From contig CAKKPP010000009.1 of NCBI GenBank assembly GCA_919901745.1, positions 1-45,266 of the forward strand: 45,266 bases of DNA, in the 5' to 3' direction. The notes below the pieces were generated by a model. That model was given only the letters and a program-made list of their open reading frames with translations, searched no databases and was not told the DNA's origin. This document shows, piece by piece, positions 23,114 through 31,464 of this stretch; within the stretch, counting starts at the first letter, position 1, and each line of letters starts with the position of its first letter. A program made the position numbers and the translations under genes. The DNA is from Chloroflexota bacterium. Lineage in GTDB: Bacteria > Chloroflexota > Limnocylindria > Limnocylindrales > CSP1-4.

Positions 23114-24068
23114 CGGCGTGGGTCCCGGTTGCAGTGGCGGGGGCGTGGATCGGGATCGGGGGTCCGTCGGTGGAGGATGGCTCCGCGAGGAGCCCGTCCC
23201 GGAGGAGGCAGGCATCCCGCTCGCCGCCCTCCGCGTAGAGGATCCGGAGCTCCGCCCGGCGGCCCGGTGGACCGAACCGGTTGCGTGTGACGGTCACCTC
23301 CGTCCGCTGCCCGACGACGTCCCGCCCGAGGCGGATCCACGATCGGCGGGCCAGCTCCAGGCGCAACCCGGTCGCCTCGGCGACGGCATGGGCGACGGCC
23401 GGGGTGAGCCCCGGAGGTTCGAGGACGACGAGCAGCGTCTCGGAACGACGGGCCAGGGCGACCAGCCGGTGGAGGCGATCCTCGAACGCGGCGCGACGAA
23501 CGCTCGCGTCGAGGCGCGGCGGCAGGTCGATGAGCAGCAGGTCCACGGTCCGCGCCGAGAGGAGCGCACCGGCCAGGGCGAGGCCGTCGGCCAGCGTCTC
23601 GGGCGTGAGGACGACGAGCCACTCCAGCCGGATGCCGCGGGCGACCGCCTCGACCGGATCGAACGACCGGGCGAGGTCCAGCCAGGCGACGATGGAGCCC
23701 GCGGTCTGGGCCTCCGCGGCGAGCCGCAGGGCGAGGGTGGTCCGGCCGCTCGACGCGTCGCCGCGGAGGGCCACGCTCGCCGAGCGCGGCAGGCCGCCGG
23801 GCCCCAGGATGGCATCGAGCGCCGGAAACCCGGTCGAGACGATCTCGCGTCCGGGCATGGACGCGGGCGCGGGCATGGACGCGGGCGCGGGCATGGACGC
23901 GGGCGCGGGCAGGCCCGGGCTCGGAGCCTCGACCGATCCCTCTTCGGCGGGCAGCGGTACCGTCGCCAGCGCTCCGAGCGTCTCCCCGAACCGGCGCGGC
24001 GCGGCCGCTCCCCAGCGAGCCTGGAGGGTCGCGAGCGCGGCCGTCACGTCGGAGGTCGGGGTGGTCAT
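22881..24068 (-). CDS. imuA: ImuA-type RecA-like protein of the SOS mutasome
   Basis: 395 residues from ATG 24068. RecA-fold features: STGFPALDAILGPGGLPRSA, a modified P-loop LRGDASSGRTTLALRL (Arg replaces the Walker-A Lys, common in ImuA), Walker-B-like VDLLLIDLPPR and LLVVLEPPGLTP. Family role: supports DnaE2/ImuB-dependent mutagenesis after DNA damage. Residues about 55-75 carry three copies of an APASMP repeat. The conserved part ends near residue 280 (AELRILYAEGG). The remaining ~115 residues are Pro/Arg/Ala-rich, and the last 77 codons run through the start of imuB in another frame. The tail may be a read-through extension or a sign of a frameshift. LexA-box promoter 16 bases upstream. 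Confidence 0.82.
   Translation of the reverse strand: MTTPTSDVTAALATLQARWGAAAPRRFGETLGALATVPLPAEEGSVEAPSPGLPAPASMPAPASMPAPASMPGREIVSTGFPALDAILGPGGLPRSASVALRGDASSGRTTLALRLAAEAQTAGSIVAWLDLARSFDPVEAVARGIRLEWLVVLTPETLADGLALAGALLSARTVDLLLIDLPPRLDASVRRAAFEDRLHRLVALARRSETLLVVLEPPGLTPAVAHAVAEATGLRLELARRSWIRLGRDVVGQRTEVTVTRNRFGPPGRRAELRILYAEGGERDACLLRDGLLAEPSSTDGPPIPIHAPATATGTHADATPPPLLAPPPPRSRPTPLRLVPAGPDRPRRPALDERDGARRGSGGARARGPARDPARGGPPAGPRGDLPRSGCGA
23854..23907. repeat. 18-bp tandem repeat, three exact copies, inside imuA
   Basis: Unit GGCATGGACGCGGGCGCG at 23854-23871, 23872-23889 and 23890-23907. In frame on minus, encoding APASMP three times in the linker between the N-terminus and the RecA fold. 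Confidence 0.92.
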
Positions 24069-24078
24069 CGGTCTGTCG

Positions 24079-24107
24079 ATTATCGAACAGATGTTCTACT
24101 CTGGCAA
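24079..24107 (-). promoter_or_regulatory. SOS-regulated imuA promoter with LexA box
   Basis: Minus strand: TTGCCA (24102-24107), 17 bases, GATAAT (24079-24084), the best sigma-70 promoter in the window. Its spacer holds GAAC-AGAT-GTTC (24085-24096), a perfect LexA box. The predicted start near 24072 leaves a leader of only about four bases before ATG 24068, so imuA mRNA may be nearly leaderless. The box lies in the 94-bp gap to the divergent response-regulator gene. Confidence 0.88.
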
Positions 24108-24162
24108 GAGGGATCTGGCGTCACCCGGCCGTCACGGCGCCGGCCTAGCATCGGCGGCTACG

Positions 24163-24945
24163 ATGGACGCCATGCTTCCGCACCAGACCCTCACCGATCG
24201 ACCGATCCTCGTCGTCGACGACGACGCCAAGATCGTCCGGCTCGTTCGGACCTACCTCGAACGCGAGGGATTTGTCGTCGCCACGGCCGGTGACGGACGA
24301 GCCGCCATCGAGGCGATCGACCGCCTCCAACCGGCGCTCGTTGTCCTCGACCTGATGCTGCCCGAGATCGACGGGCGTGCCATCACCCGGGCGGTGCGCT
24401 CCGGGTCGAACGGAGCCCTCGCCGCCACGCCCATCCTCATCCTCTCGGCCCGAGGGTCCGTCCTGGACCGGATCACCGGCCTCGAGGACGGCGCCGACGA
24501 CTACCTCCCCAAGCCGTTCTCCCCCGCCGAGCTCGTCATCCGGGTCAAGGCGATTCTGCGACGCACCGCGGCGGGCCCCGCGGACGGCACGTCGCGTCCG
24601 GTCGGCGCCGAAGTCGTCGGGCGCGCGGGGCCCGCCGCCATGTTGCGCCACGCCGATCTGGTCGTCGATCCGGAGCGCCACGAGGTGACCCGGGACGGCC
24701 GGCCGATCGACCTGACCCACGTCGAGTTCCGCCTCCTGACGGCGCTGCTGGAAGCCGACGGGCGCGTCCTCAGCCGGAACCAGCTCCTCGACGCGGTCTA
24801 CGGTCGCGACGAGGCCGAAGTGCTCGATCGAACCATCGACGTCCACATCGGGCGGCTGCGGGACAAGCTCGGCGACGACGCCGACAGCCCGCGCTACATC
24901 GCGACCGTTCGTGGCGTCGGGTACCGGGCGGCCGCGGCCCGATGA
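24163..24945 (+). CDS. OmpR/PhoB-family response regulator
   Basis: 260 residues (start ATG 24163; ATG 24172 is an alternative). Receiver domain at about 13-130: acidic pair in ILVVDDDAKIVRL, phospho-acceptor Asp in VVLDLMLPEIDG, Thr/Ser switch in ILILSARG, Lys in YLPKPFSPAEL. A Gly/Ala/Arg linker is followed by a winged-helix DNA-binding domain (about 165-258): LTHVEFRLLTALLEADGRVL, LDRTIDVHIGRLRDKLGDD and YIATVRGVGYR. It is a cytoplasmic transcription regulator paired with the kinase that starts four bases after its stop. The stimulus is not evident. Confidence 0.95.
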   Translation: MDAMLPHQTLTDRPILVVDDDAKIVRLVRTYLEREGFVVATAGDGRAAIEAIDRLQPALVVLDLMLPEIDGRAITRAVRSGSNGALAATPILILSARGSVLDRITGLEDGADDYLPKPFSPAELVIRVKAILRRTAAGPADGTSRPVGAEVVGRAGPAAMLRHADLVVDPERHEVTRDGRPIDLTHVEFRLLTALLEADGRVLSRNQLLDAVYGRDEAEVLDRTIDVHIGRLRDKLGDDADSPRYIATVRGVGYRAAAAR

Positions 24946-24949
24946 TCGG

Positions 24950-26014
24950 ATGATCGGCCGCGGGATCGCCGTCCGGATCGCCGTCGGGGCGCTGGCCTCA
25001 GCCGTCCTCGGGATCGCGATCCTTGCGCTGGGCGTGACGATCATCGGCGCCGAGACCTTCACGGCGATGATGATCAAGACCGGCGACACGGCGGCCCATG
25101 CGCGTGAGATGTACGACACATCGGTGACGAGCGTCGTCGTGATCGCCGTCGGCGTCGCGGTGCTGGCCAGTTTCGGCCTGGCCGTCCTGCTGGCCCGGCG
25201 CCTCGCCCGGCCGCTGGCCGAGGTCGGTGCCGCCGCCCGGCGGATCGCCGCCGGCGACTACGGCGCGCGGGTCCCCCGAGACGGCCCCGAGGAGATCGCC
25301 AGCCTTGCCGACTCGTTCAACCAGATGGCGGCCGCGCTGGGGCACCAGGAGGCGATACGTCGCGACTTCATCGCCAACGCGGCCCATGAACTGCGAACCC
25401 CGCTGACCAATCTCCAGGGCTACCTCGAGGCGCTCCGGGACGGCGTGATCGAGGCGGACTCCGCCACGTACGAGTCCCTCTGGGAGGAGGCGGATCGCCT
25501 CGTGCGCCTGTCGCACTCGCTCGATGCCCTTGCCGAGGGCGACGCGTCGACCGGCCCGGCCGTCCTCGATGACCTGGACCTCGTGGTGGCCATCCGGCGC
25601 TCGATCGATCTCGTGTCCCCGGTCGTCGAGCGGGCGGGCCTGACGATCACGGCAGACCTGCCGGACCGGTTGCCGGCGCGAGCGAACCCGGACCATCTCG
25701 CCCAGGTCCTCGACAACCTCCTGTCCAACGCGGTGCGCTATACGCCGTCGGGTGGCGAGATCGCGATCCGGACCGAGCGCCGGCCGTCCGACCTGCTCGT
25801 CTCGGTCAGCAACAGCGGCGAACCGCTGCCCGATACCGAACTCGAGCGCGTCTTCGAGCGCTTCTACCGCGTCGACAAGTCGCGCGATCGCGCCCGCGGC
25901 GGCGCGGGGATCGGCCTGGCCATCGTCAAACAGCTCGTCGAGGCCTCGGGTGGCCGCGTCGGCGCCGACACGGCCGGTGGCCGGACGCGGTTCTGGTTCA
26001 GCCTGCCGGCCTGA
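24950..26014 (+). CDS. HAMP-domain sensor histidine kinase
   Basis: 354 residues from ATG 24950. Transmembrane helices at about 5-30 and 62-85 enclose a very short (~30-residue) extracytoplasmic loop, so sensing probably occurs in or near the membrane. HAMP at about 86-138 (RRLARPLAEVGAAARRIAAG). DHp H-box with phospho-His in FIANAAHELRTPLTNLQGYL. ATPase: N-box LDNLLSNAVRYTP, F-box ERFYRVDKSRDR, G-box GGAGIGLAIVKQLVE and the end TRFWFSLPA. Autophosphorylates and transfers to the adjacent regulator. Same-strand and nearly overlapping, so one operon. Confidence 0.95.
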   Translation: MIGRGIAVRIAVGALASAVLGIAILALGVTIIGAETFTAMMIKTGDTAAHAREMYDTSVTSVVVIAVGVAVLASFGLAVLLARRLARPLAEVGAAARRIAAGDYGARVPRDGPEEIASLADSFNQMAAALGHQEAIRRDFIANAAHELRTPLTNLQGYLEALRDGVIEADSATYESLWEEADRLVRLSHSLDALAEGDASTGPAVLDDLDLVVAIRRSIDLVSPVVERAGLTITADLPDRLPARANPDHLAQVLDNLLSNAVRYTPSGGEIAIRTERRPSDLLVSVSNSGEPLPDTELERVFERFYRVDKSRDRARGGAGIGLAIVKQLVEASGGRVGADTAGGRTRFWFSLPA

Positions 26015-26027
26015 GTCTCGGTTGCGA

Positions 26028-26918
26028 TCAGGGGAGCGCGACCGCCCCCAGCCCCGCCGCCAGGATCCCCAGGCCGAGCCATTGGGTCGGCCGCAGGCGC
26101 TCTCGCATGAACAGCACGGCAACCACGACGGCGATCGCCGGACCGAATGAACTGGCCAGGCCGACGATCCACGTTTCGGCCACCTCCAGCCCGTACGTGA
26201 AGCTGATCAGCCCCGCGACGTCGAGGAGCCCGGCCAGGAGAATGGCGATCGCGCCGCGCCGCGAGCGCGCCTCTCCGGCAGCCAGAAACGGGCGGAGTGC
26301 CGGGGCGTTGGTCGCCAGGCTGGCGACGAGCAGCAACCAGACGGCGACGACGTTGACCGTTCGTGCCAGCAGCGAGAATTCGAGCCAGCCAACCTCGCGG
26401 ATGGGTGTCGACGAGGCGATCGTCATGAGCGCAAACAGCACCAGGGCCGCAAACCCGAACAGAACCCCGGATCCCACGATCCGGGTCTCCCTGAGGTTGC
26501 CGTCGGAGACGAATCCGACGAAGACGACACCGATCGTGGCCAGCACGGCACCCACCGCCTGGAGCGGCGTCAACGTCTCGCCGAGGAAGAGCACCGACAG
26601 GATCACCGTCAACCCGCCGAACGCGGCGACCGTCGGACTCACCACGGCCAGGGGGCCGATGCGCAGCCCGGTGAAGAACGCGAGGTAGGCGCCGGCCCCG
26701 AACAGCCCGACCGCGACGGCAGACACAAGGATCCCTAGGTCGCTCGGGAGCTGGACCCCGCGCAGCAGGCCGATGATCACGAGGACCAGCCAGCCGGCGA
26801 GATGGGCTCCGGCGAGGACCCGAACGCTGCCGAAACGCCGGCTCGCGACGGAGGCCGATACGTCGGTGAGACCCCACATCACGGCGGCGCCGAGGCCCAG
26901 CAGCAGACCGATGCCCAT
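26028..26918 (-). CDS. EamA/DMT-superfamily transporter
   Basis: 296 residues from ATG 26918 (MGIGLLLGLGAAVMWGLTDV). About ten transmembrane helices in two EamA halves. Signatures include AYLAFFTGLRIGPLAVVSPT in the first half and LFMRERLRPTQWLGLGILAA at the end. Substrate unknown; family members export amino acids, nucleosides or drugs. Convergent with the kinase gene, 13 bases apart, with no clear terminator between. It resembles the DMT protein at 3307-4191 only at family level. Confidence 0.88.
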   Translation of the reverse strand: MGIGLLLGLGAAVMWGLTDVSASVASRRFGSVRVLAGAHLAGWLVLVIIGLLRGVQLPSDLGILVSAVAVGLFGAGAYLAFFTGLRIGPLAVVSPTVAAFGGLTVILSVLFLGETLTPLQAVGAVLATIGVVFVGFVSDGNLRETRIVGSGVLFGFAALVLFALMTIASSTPIREVGWLEFSLLARTVNVVAVWLLLVASLATNAPALRPFLAAGEARSRRGAIAILLAGLLDVAGLISFTYGLEVAETWIVGLASSFGPAIAVVVAVLFMRERLRPTQWLGLGILAAGLGAVALP

Positions 26919-27031
26919 CGGCGCAGGGTAGTGGGTAGAGGCAGCCCTCGACGCACGCGTGCCGGCACTCGCGACCGTGGGTCCGACCGCGAGACGGTGT
27001 CAGACGCGCCCGGGGTCGGGCCGGGAGCCCG

Positions 27032-27040
27032 TGCTACACT
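27032..27040 (+). promoter_or_regulatory. Promoter of tRNA-Ala(CGC), extended -10
   Basis: TGCTACACT, an extended -10, 41 bases before the tRNA. Same TGCTAnnnT type as the other tRNA-Ala gene and rpsT. Confidence 0.55.
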
Positions 27041-27081
27041 CGACGCCCGTTCCGCCCGCCGCGGCGTGCGAACGACCCCGT

Positions 27082-27157
27082 GGGGATGTAGCTCAGCCGG
27101 AAGAGCACTGCGTTCGCATCGCAGGGGTCAGGGGTTCGAGTCCCCTCATCTCCACCA
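27082..27157 (+). tRNA. tRNA-Ala, anticodon CGC, with encoded CCA
   Basis: Cloverleaf: acceptor GGGGATG (27082-27088) pairs with CATCTCC (27147-27153, one G-U); D-arm GCTC...GAGC; anticodon stem CTGCG/CGCAG around TTCGCAT, giving anticodon CGC (reads GCG, Ala); T-arm AGGGG-TTCGAGT-CCCCT; discriminator A 27154; CCA 27155-27157. Its 3' 21 bases are duplicated at 35031-35051, and an integrase remnant follows. Confidence 0.96.
27137..27157 (+). other. attL-like core: tRNA 3' end
   Basis: The 21 bases from CGAGTCCCCT to CCACCA (T-arm 3' side, acceptor and CCA) recur exactly at 35031-35051. tRNA 3' ends are the usual targets of tyrosine recombinases, and one lies 200 bases away. Confidence 0.75.
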
Positions 27158-27200
27158 ACCTCCCAGTTTCGTGCTCAATTTGGTTGGGTGCTCGGCTCAA

Positions 27201-27220
27201 GACAGCTACCGGGACAGCTA
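27201..27220. repeat. GACAGCTA direct repeat near attL
   Basis: GACAGCTA at 27201-27208 and 27213-27220, 12-bp period, in the otherwise empty 196 bases between the tRNA and the integrase remnant. Could be a recombinase arm-type site (inference). Confidence 0.4.
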
Positions 27221-27353
27221 TACGCCAGGGCGGCCCACCTGCCAGCCCCAATCAAATTGTCTCGAGATTTGCAGGCGCTACGCGTTGACGAGAGATCGTC
27301 TCCCGCGGCCGGCCTCCAACGGTGTCCGTGACCCACCGATCAGAGGTGGCGCG

Positions 27354-27737
27354 TCACCTCGCTCCGCCCAGCGCTTCATCCATTCGTGCCGCGGCCGCGC
27401 GTCCGAGCGCAGGAACCACACCGGCGTAGACGTCGGCCGTCATTCCGAGCGAGCTATGTCCGAGCGTCTCTGAGATCACACGGAGCTCGACGCCCTGGGC
27501 GAGCATGACCGTAGCCGCGGCATGGCGCAGTTCGTGGAACCGCAGCCTTCCGATACCGGCCCCGGCGAGGAGCGCCTGAAAGCGGCGCGTGACGCTGCCC
27601 GGCGGGATCGGACCACCCGTCGGTCCGGTGAAGACGAGATCATTATCCAGCCACAGTCGGCCGGCGGCGAGTCGCACGGGCACCTCATCCGTCGGGGCGA
27701 GCCGCGACCGCCAGCAGCCTGGCAAGTCGTCCTGCAT
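27354..27737 (-). pseudogene. C-terminal part of a tyrosine-recombinase integrase
   Basis: The catalytic C-terminal domain is readable: LVFTGPTGGPIPPGSVTRRF, FHELRHAAATVMLAQGVELR (HxxR box), ISETLGHSSLGMTADVYAGV (GH and the nucleophilic Tyr). The N-terminal arm- and core-binding domains and the first catalytic Arg are missing, leaving about 110 of an expected 350-400 residues. The 5' 53 bases overlap the end of the lipoate-ligase-like gene, marking the breakpoint near 27700. Points to a former element integrated at the adjacent tRNA-Ala. Confidence 0.8.
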
Positions 27738-28764
27738 CGGCCGCCGCCACTATACCCGCCACGCGCTCCCCTGTCCGGGGTCCCGCCGCGTCGACCCCTG
27801 ACAGGCTGGCACCCAGCGCTTCGAGTGTGGCGCGGATCGTTGGCGGGCCGTCATCGAGGGCGCGGAACTCGATAGCCTCGACGACGCCCCCCTCGGCCGA
27901 CAAGTAGACCCGGACGGGCTGGCGATCGAGCCAGCAGTCGAAGACTGAATCCCAGCGACCGGACCGGATCTTCACCCGGCGGACCGGAGACGCCGGAGCC
28001 GTGGCCCACTCGAAGCCGTCACGATGGAGCCATTCGGCCGACTGCAGACGCTCCTCAGTCCTCTCGATCAGGCCCAACCCCCGGTCTGTCGGCTCGCCCG
28101 GCTCCATTGGTTCTCCAGCCCACCCTGCGTAGGCGTTGGCCAACTCGGCGGCGACGGTCGCGTAGCCGGGTTGCGCCCCCGACTCTCCTTGGATCGACGT
28201 CACCCAGCGGCGCATGCTCGCCTCCACCCAACGCCGCGCGTAGGGGTCGGGAAGCCGCATGATCCCGGCCATCGTCGCGTGATCGAGATCGCGAATGATG
28301 TTGCCGACCAGGACGGTCGCGTCGCCGATCGTCGCCATCCCGGTCCCACTGAGCTTTCGGCCGGCGACGGCGAGGTCGTTCACCCCCATCAGTTCCGCCG
28401 GAACGCCGAGCGCACGGTAGGCGGCCACCGCCGGCGCCAGCAGCTCGGCGTAGGCGCGCTCGACCGTCATCCGTACGTGACGCTGGTGGACGATGAGCTG
28501 GAAGAAGACCTGGTCGGAGTCCAGGTACACGGTCCCGCCACCGACCCGCCGCCGATAGACGGGCAGCCCGCGCTCCGCGCAGAATGCGACGTCGACGTCG
28601 GCTTCCAGGTCCCGGTGGAATCCGAGCGAGACGTATGGGTCGGTCGGGTACAGGATCGCCAGCGTGTCGGGACCACCCTCGCTGACGCTGTCGCACAGCG
28701 CGTGGTAGACGGCCTGCGATCGGAGCCCGCTGACGCCGCCGAGGTCCAGCAACCGCAGGCGCAT
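27685..28764 (-). CDS. Lipoate-protein ligase A/octanoyltransferase-family protein
   Basis: 359 residues from ATG 28764 (MRLRLLDLGGVSGLRSQAVY). Family motifs: YVSLGFHRD, YRRRVGGGTVYLDSDQVFFQ (lipoyl pocket RRxxGGGxV), GVNDLAVAGRKLSGTGMATI with the conserved Lys, and VGNIIRDLDHATMAGIMRLP. These cytoplasmic enzymes attach lipoate or octanoate to lipoyl domains, or transfer it between proteins. A C-terminal accessory domain (about 260-340) is present, as in LplA. The last 18 codons overlap the integrase remnant, so the natural C-terminus may have been altered. It is divergent from the FabI-like gene. Confidence 0.8.
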   Translation of the reverse strand: MRLRLLDLGGVSGLRSQAVYHALCDSVSEGGPDTLAILYPTDPYVSLGFHRDLEADVDVAFCAERGLPVYRRRVGGGTVYLDSDQVFFQLIVHQRHVRMTVERAYAELLAPAVAAYRALGVPAELMGVNDLAVAGRKLSGTGMATIGDATVLVGNIIRDLDHATMAGIMRLPDPYARRWVEASMRRWVTSIQGESGAQPGYATVAAELANAYAGWAGEPMEPGEPTDRGLGLIERTEERLQSAEWLHRDGFEWATAPASPVRRVKIRSGRWDSVFDCWLDRQPVRVYLSAEGGVVEAIEFRALDDGPPTIRATLEALGASLSGVDAAGPRTGERVAGIVAAADAGRLARLLAVAARPDG

Positions 28765-28850
28765 CGCGTGGTGCCCTCCTGCGTCGGTCTGCCGTCCCGT
28801 CCCGATCGGGCGGCAGCGTACCATTCGCCGACATCGCCAGGAGGGACCGG

Positions 28851-29668
28851 ATGACCGACGACCGCGAGCGCTGGGCGCTCATCCTCGGCGCTTCGAGCGG
28901 GATGGGCGAGGCCACGGCGCTCGCGCTCGCGGCGCGCGGCTATCTGATCTGCGGCATCCACCTCGACACGCGGGCCACCGGGGCGCACGTCGAGGAGATC
29001 CGGGCGAAGATCGCCGCCGCGGGCAGCGAGGAGCTCTACATCAACATGAACGCGGCCGACGACGAGAAGCGCGCCGCCGGGTTGGCCACGCTCGGCGATC
29101 GGTTCGACCGGAGCCGGGCGGCCGGACGGAACCCTTATCTTCGAGTCGTCGTGCACTCGCTGGCGTTCGGCTCATTGGTGCCCTACATCACCGACGACCC
29201 GAAGGGGGCCGTCAACCGCAGGAAGATGGAGATGACGGCCGACGTCATGGCCCACAGCCGGTCTACTGGGTCCAGGACCTCCATCGAGCCGGTTTCCTGG
29301 AGGCCGGCTCGCGGATCCTGGCGATCACGTCCGAGGGGTCCAGCCTGGTCGTGCCCACCTACGGCCGGGTCTCGGCAGCGAAGGCCGCGCTGGAGTCCCA
29401 TGTCCGTCAGCTCGCCCTGGAGTTCGGGCACCTGCGGACCGGGATCACGGTCAACGCCATCCAGGCGGGCATCACGATGAGCCCGGCGCTCATGAAGGTG
29501 CCGGTCCACCGGCAGATCATCGAGTTGAGCGAGCGCCGCAACCCCACCGGCCGGATGACGACGCCGCAGGATGTGGCCAACGCGATCGTGGGCCTTGCCG
29601 GCAGCGAGTTCGACTTTGTCAATGGCGCCGTCATCCCGGTCGACGGCGGGGAATCGATCACCGGCTGA
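28851..29668 (+). pseudogene. FabI-like short-chain dehydrogenase/enoyl-ACP reductase, frameshifted
   Basis: Starts at ATG 28851 with AGGAGG upstream. First frame: WALILGASSGMGEATALALA (NAD site), then VVVHSLAFGSLVPYITDDPK and ADVMAHS. Near 29257 the frame breaks. The continuation in the next frame reads VYWVQDLHRAGFLEAGSRIL, then Y-x6-K in YGRVSAAKAALE (the FabI-type spacing), GITVNAIQAGITMSPALMKV and FVNGAVIPVDGGESI. One missing base in CACAGCCGGTCTAC (expected CAGCCTGGTC) restores a 272-residue protein. The remainder is well conserved, so the change is recent or an assembly error. Likely role if intact: NAD(P)H-dependent reductase of fatty-acid or related metabolism. Confidence 0.8.
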
Positions 29669-29690
29669 ACATGGACATCGCCGGCCCCCT

Positions 29691-30653
29691 TCATCTGGAA
29701 GCGTACGACTTGCCGAGCAGCGCCCGGCCCAGGAGCAGAACGTTCGCGGGGTTCTCGCCCACCCGGCGAATGCAATACGGCCACCAGTCCGCGCCGAACG
29801 GAACGTAGGCGCGAACCTGGGCGCCCATGGAGCGCAGCTCCTGCTGCCAGTCAGGACGCACCCCGTAGAGCAGCTCGAACTCGTACTGCTCGGGTTCCCA
29901 ACCGCGCGACCGGGCGAGGTCGATCAGCTGCCTGGCGAGCGCGTCATCGTGGGTCGCGAAGACCGGGTAGAAGCCGGCCCGCCTGGCGTCCTCGGAGAGC
30001 ATGGCCGAGCCGATCCTCAGGAAGCTCGCGCTGATTGCCCGGCTGCCCCGGTGATCGTGCACGGGCCCAAGCGGGAAGGCGCCCTTGACCAGCCGGACCG
30101 CGGTCCTGCGCTGCACGAAGGGCTGGACGTCCTGCTCGGTCCGCCGCAATCGAGCCTGCAGCGTGATAGCCGCCGGCAGCCCCTGGTCCAGGAGCCCTGC
30201 GTGCAGGGCGAGGGTCGGTGCCAGGAGCGCGCGATCCTCCATGTCGAGCATCAGGTAGTTGTGCGGCCGGAGCGGCTGGCCGGCGACGGCACTGGCGATC
30301 CGTTCGGCATTGGTGCGCCCGAGCGTCGCACTGGTCATGAACCCGACGGCGGTGGGGTCGATCGAAACGTGCACGTCAAGCCCGGCGCGCCCGAGCAGCT
30401 CGGCGGCTTCGATCGTGCTCCGGACGTTCTCTTCAATCCTGGCGGGATCGCGCACGTACTCGCCGAGGAAGAAAAGAGACGAGGTGATGCCGAAGTCCGC
30501 GCTCAACCGGAGCGCCGTCTCGACCCCGGATTCCGGCGACGCTCCGCCGACGAAGCGACCCGCCATCAGCGAGGCGGCTCGGCGTCGCTGCATGACCCGG
30601 TTCAGCCCCTCGCGACGCGCGAGTGCGATCATCGATCGCTGCCACAGCCCCAT
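29691..30653 (-). CDS. Proline dehydrogenase
   Basis: 320 residues from ATG 30653 (MGLWQRSMIALARREGLNRV). FAD-dependent TIM-barrel enzyme oxidising proline to pyrroline-5-carboxylate. Motifs: VSIDPTAVGFMTS, LMLDMEDRALLAPTLALHAG, RLVKGAFPLGP, PVFATHDDALARQL, YEFELLYGVRPDWQ and the C-terminal VRAYVPFGADWWPYCIRRVG with the substrate-binding Arg pair. Single-domain length (not a PutA fusion). Convergent with the FabI-like gene. No P5C dehydrogenase is nearby. Confidence 0.9.
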   Translation of the reverse strand: MGLWQRSMIALARREGLNRVMQRRRAASLMAGRFVGGASPESGVETALRLSADFGITSSLFFLGEYVRDPARIEENVRSTIEAAELLGRAGLDVHVSIDPTAVGFMTSATLGRTNAERIASAVAGQPLRPHNYLMLDMEDRALLAPTLALHAGLLDQGLPAAITLQARLRRTEQDVQPFVQRRTAVRLVKGAFPLGPVHDHRGSRAISASFLRIGSAMLSEDARRAGFYPVFATHDDALARQLIDLARSRGWEPEQYEFELLYGVRPDWQQELRSMGAQVRAYVPFGADWWPYCIRRVGENPANVLLLGRALLGKSYASR

Positions 30654-30845
30654 CGACCAGATCCTCCGTCTCGAGGCAGCATTGTCCGGCCGATCACTGT
30701 CGTGTGCTGGGCCGCGGCCCACCCAAGCAAGGGCCTGTCACCCGGCCGAACCGAGGGCGCCCGAAGCCGGACGGAGTGTACGCCGCGGCTGGATGATCCG
30801 CCGTGGCGCACCGGCTGACTGAGATGGGGATCCTCCAGGTGCGGC

Positions 30846-31376
30846 CTAGAAGGTGCTCGGGAACGCTGGGAACTGCTCCGAAAGCGGGGTGTTCCCCGGT
30901 GCCTCCGCGGCCCGCTCGGTGACGACCGGGCACAGGACGACGACACCCGGGCGATCGATCGTCACGAGGCCCGCCGCCTGTGCGGCGAGGATGCTCTCGG
31001 CGTCGTCGAAGAGCGCCTCGGGGTAGTGGGCCGAGGCGTAGGGTGAGGCCAGGACGTCGGCGAGCGTCTTGCCGGGGGCGGTGTGGACGACGTTGACGTT
31101 CCAGTGCGGTGAGTAGCCCGCCTCACCTGGAATGAATTCGGCGACGTTGCCCTGGAAGGCGCGGTCTCCGCCGATCAGGTAGAGATCGTTCTCGCCACGC
31201 TGGGTGACGCCTTCCTCGACTCCGCCAGTCAGGGGGAGCAGGTAGTAGATCTCCTCTCCCTCGTACCAGCCGTTCGCCGTGATGGTGCCCCCTGCCGCTG
31301 CGGCCGGTCCGGCCGTTGCCACCGAACCGATGGCCAGGGCCAACGCAAACAGCGTGGATAGTGTCTTGCGACCCAT
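30846..31376 (-). CDS. Secreted protein of unknown function
   Basis: 176 residues from ATG 31376, with AAGGAG upstream. Signal peptide: MGRKTLSTLFALALAIGSVA then AGPAAAAGG with an AxA cleavage site near 28. The mature part (GWYEGEEIYYLLPLTGGVEE, GNVAEFIPGEAGYSPHWNVN, VVVLCPVV) is a compact beta-rich domain with one Cys. I have seen similar small exported proteins in high-GC bacteria but cannot name a function. It is divergent from the small Cys-rich gene at 31465. Confidence 0.75.
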   Translation of the reverse strand: MGRKTLSTLFALALAIGSVATAGPAAAAGGTITANGWYEGEEIYYLLPLTGGVEEGVTQRGENDLYLIGGDRAFQGNVAEFIPGEAGYSPHWNVNVVHTAPGKTLADVLASPYASAHYPEALFDDAESILAAQAAGLVTIDRPGVVVLCPVVTERAAEAPGNTPLSEQFPAFPSTF

Positions 31377-31464
31377 CGAGTCTCCTTGTCTTGTGCCAGG
31401 CCTCAGGCGTGAACACACCTGGGAAGCCTCCAGGCGCCCCGTCCGGTCTGCCGGTCGAGTGCCT

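Noticed and set aside
23114..23215. Longer imuB start with 34 extra residues
   Set aside because: The extra residues are Pro/Ser-rich with no homology. Y-family similarity begins at MRRLHLYWPH (ATG 23113).
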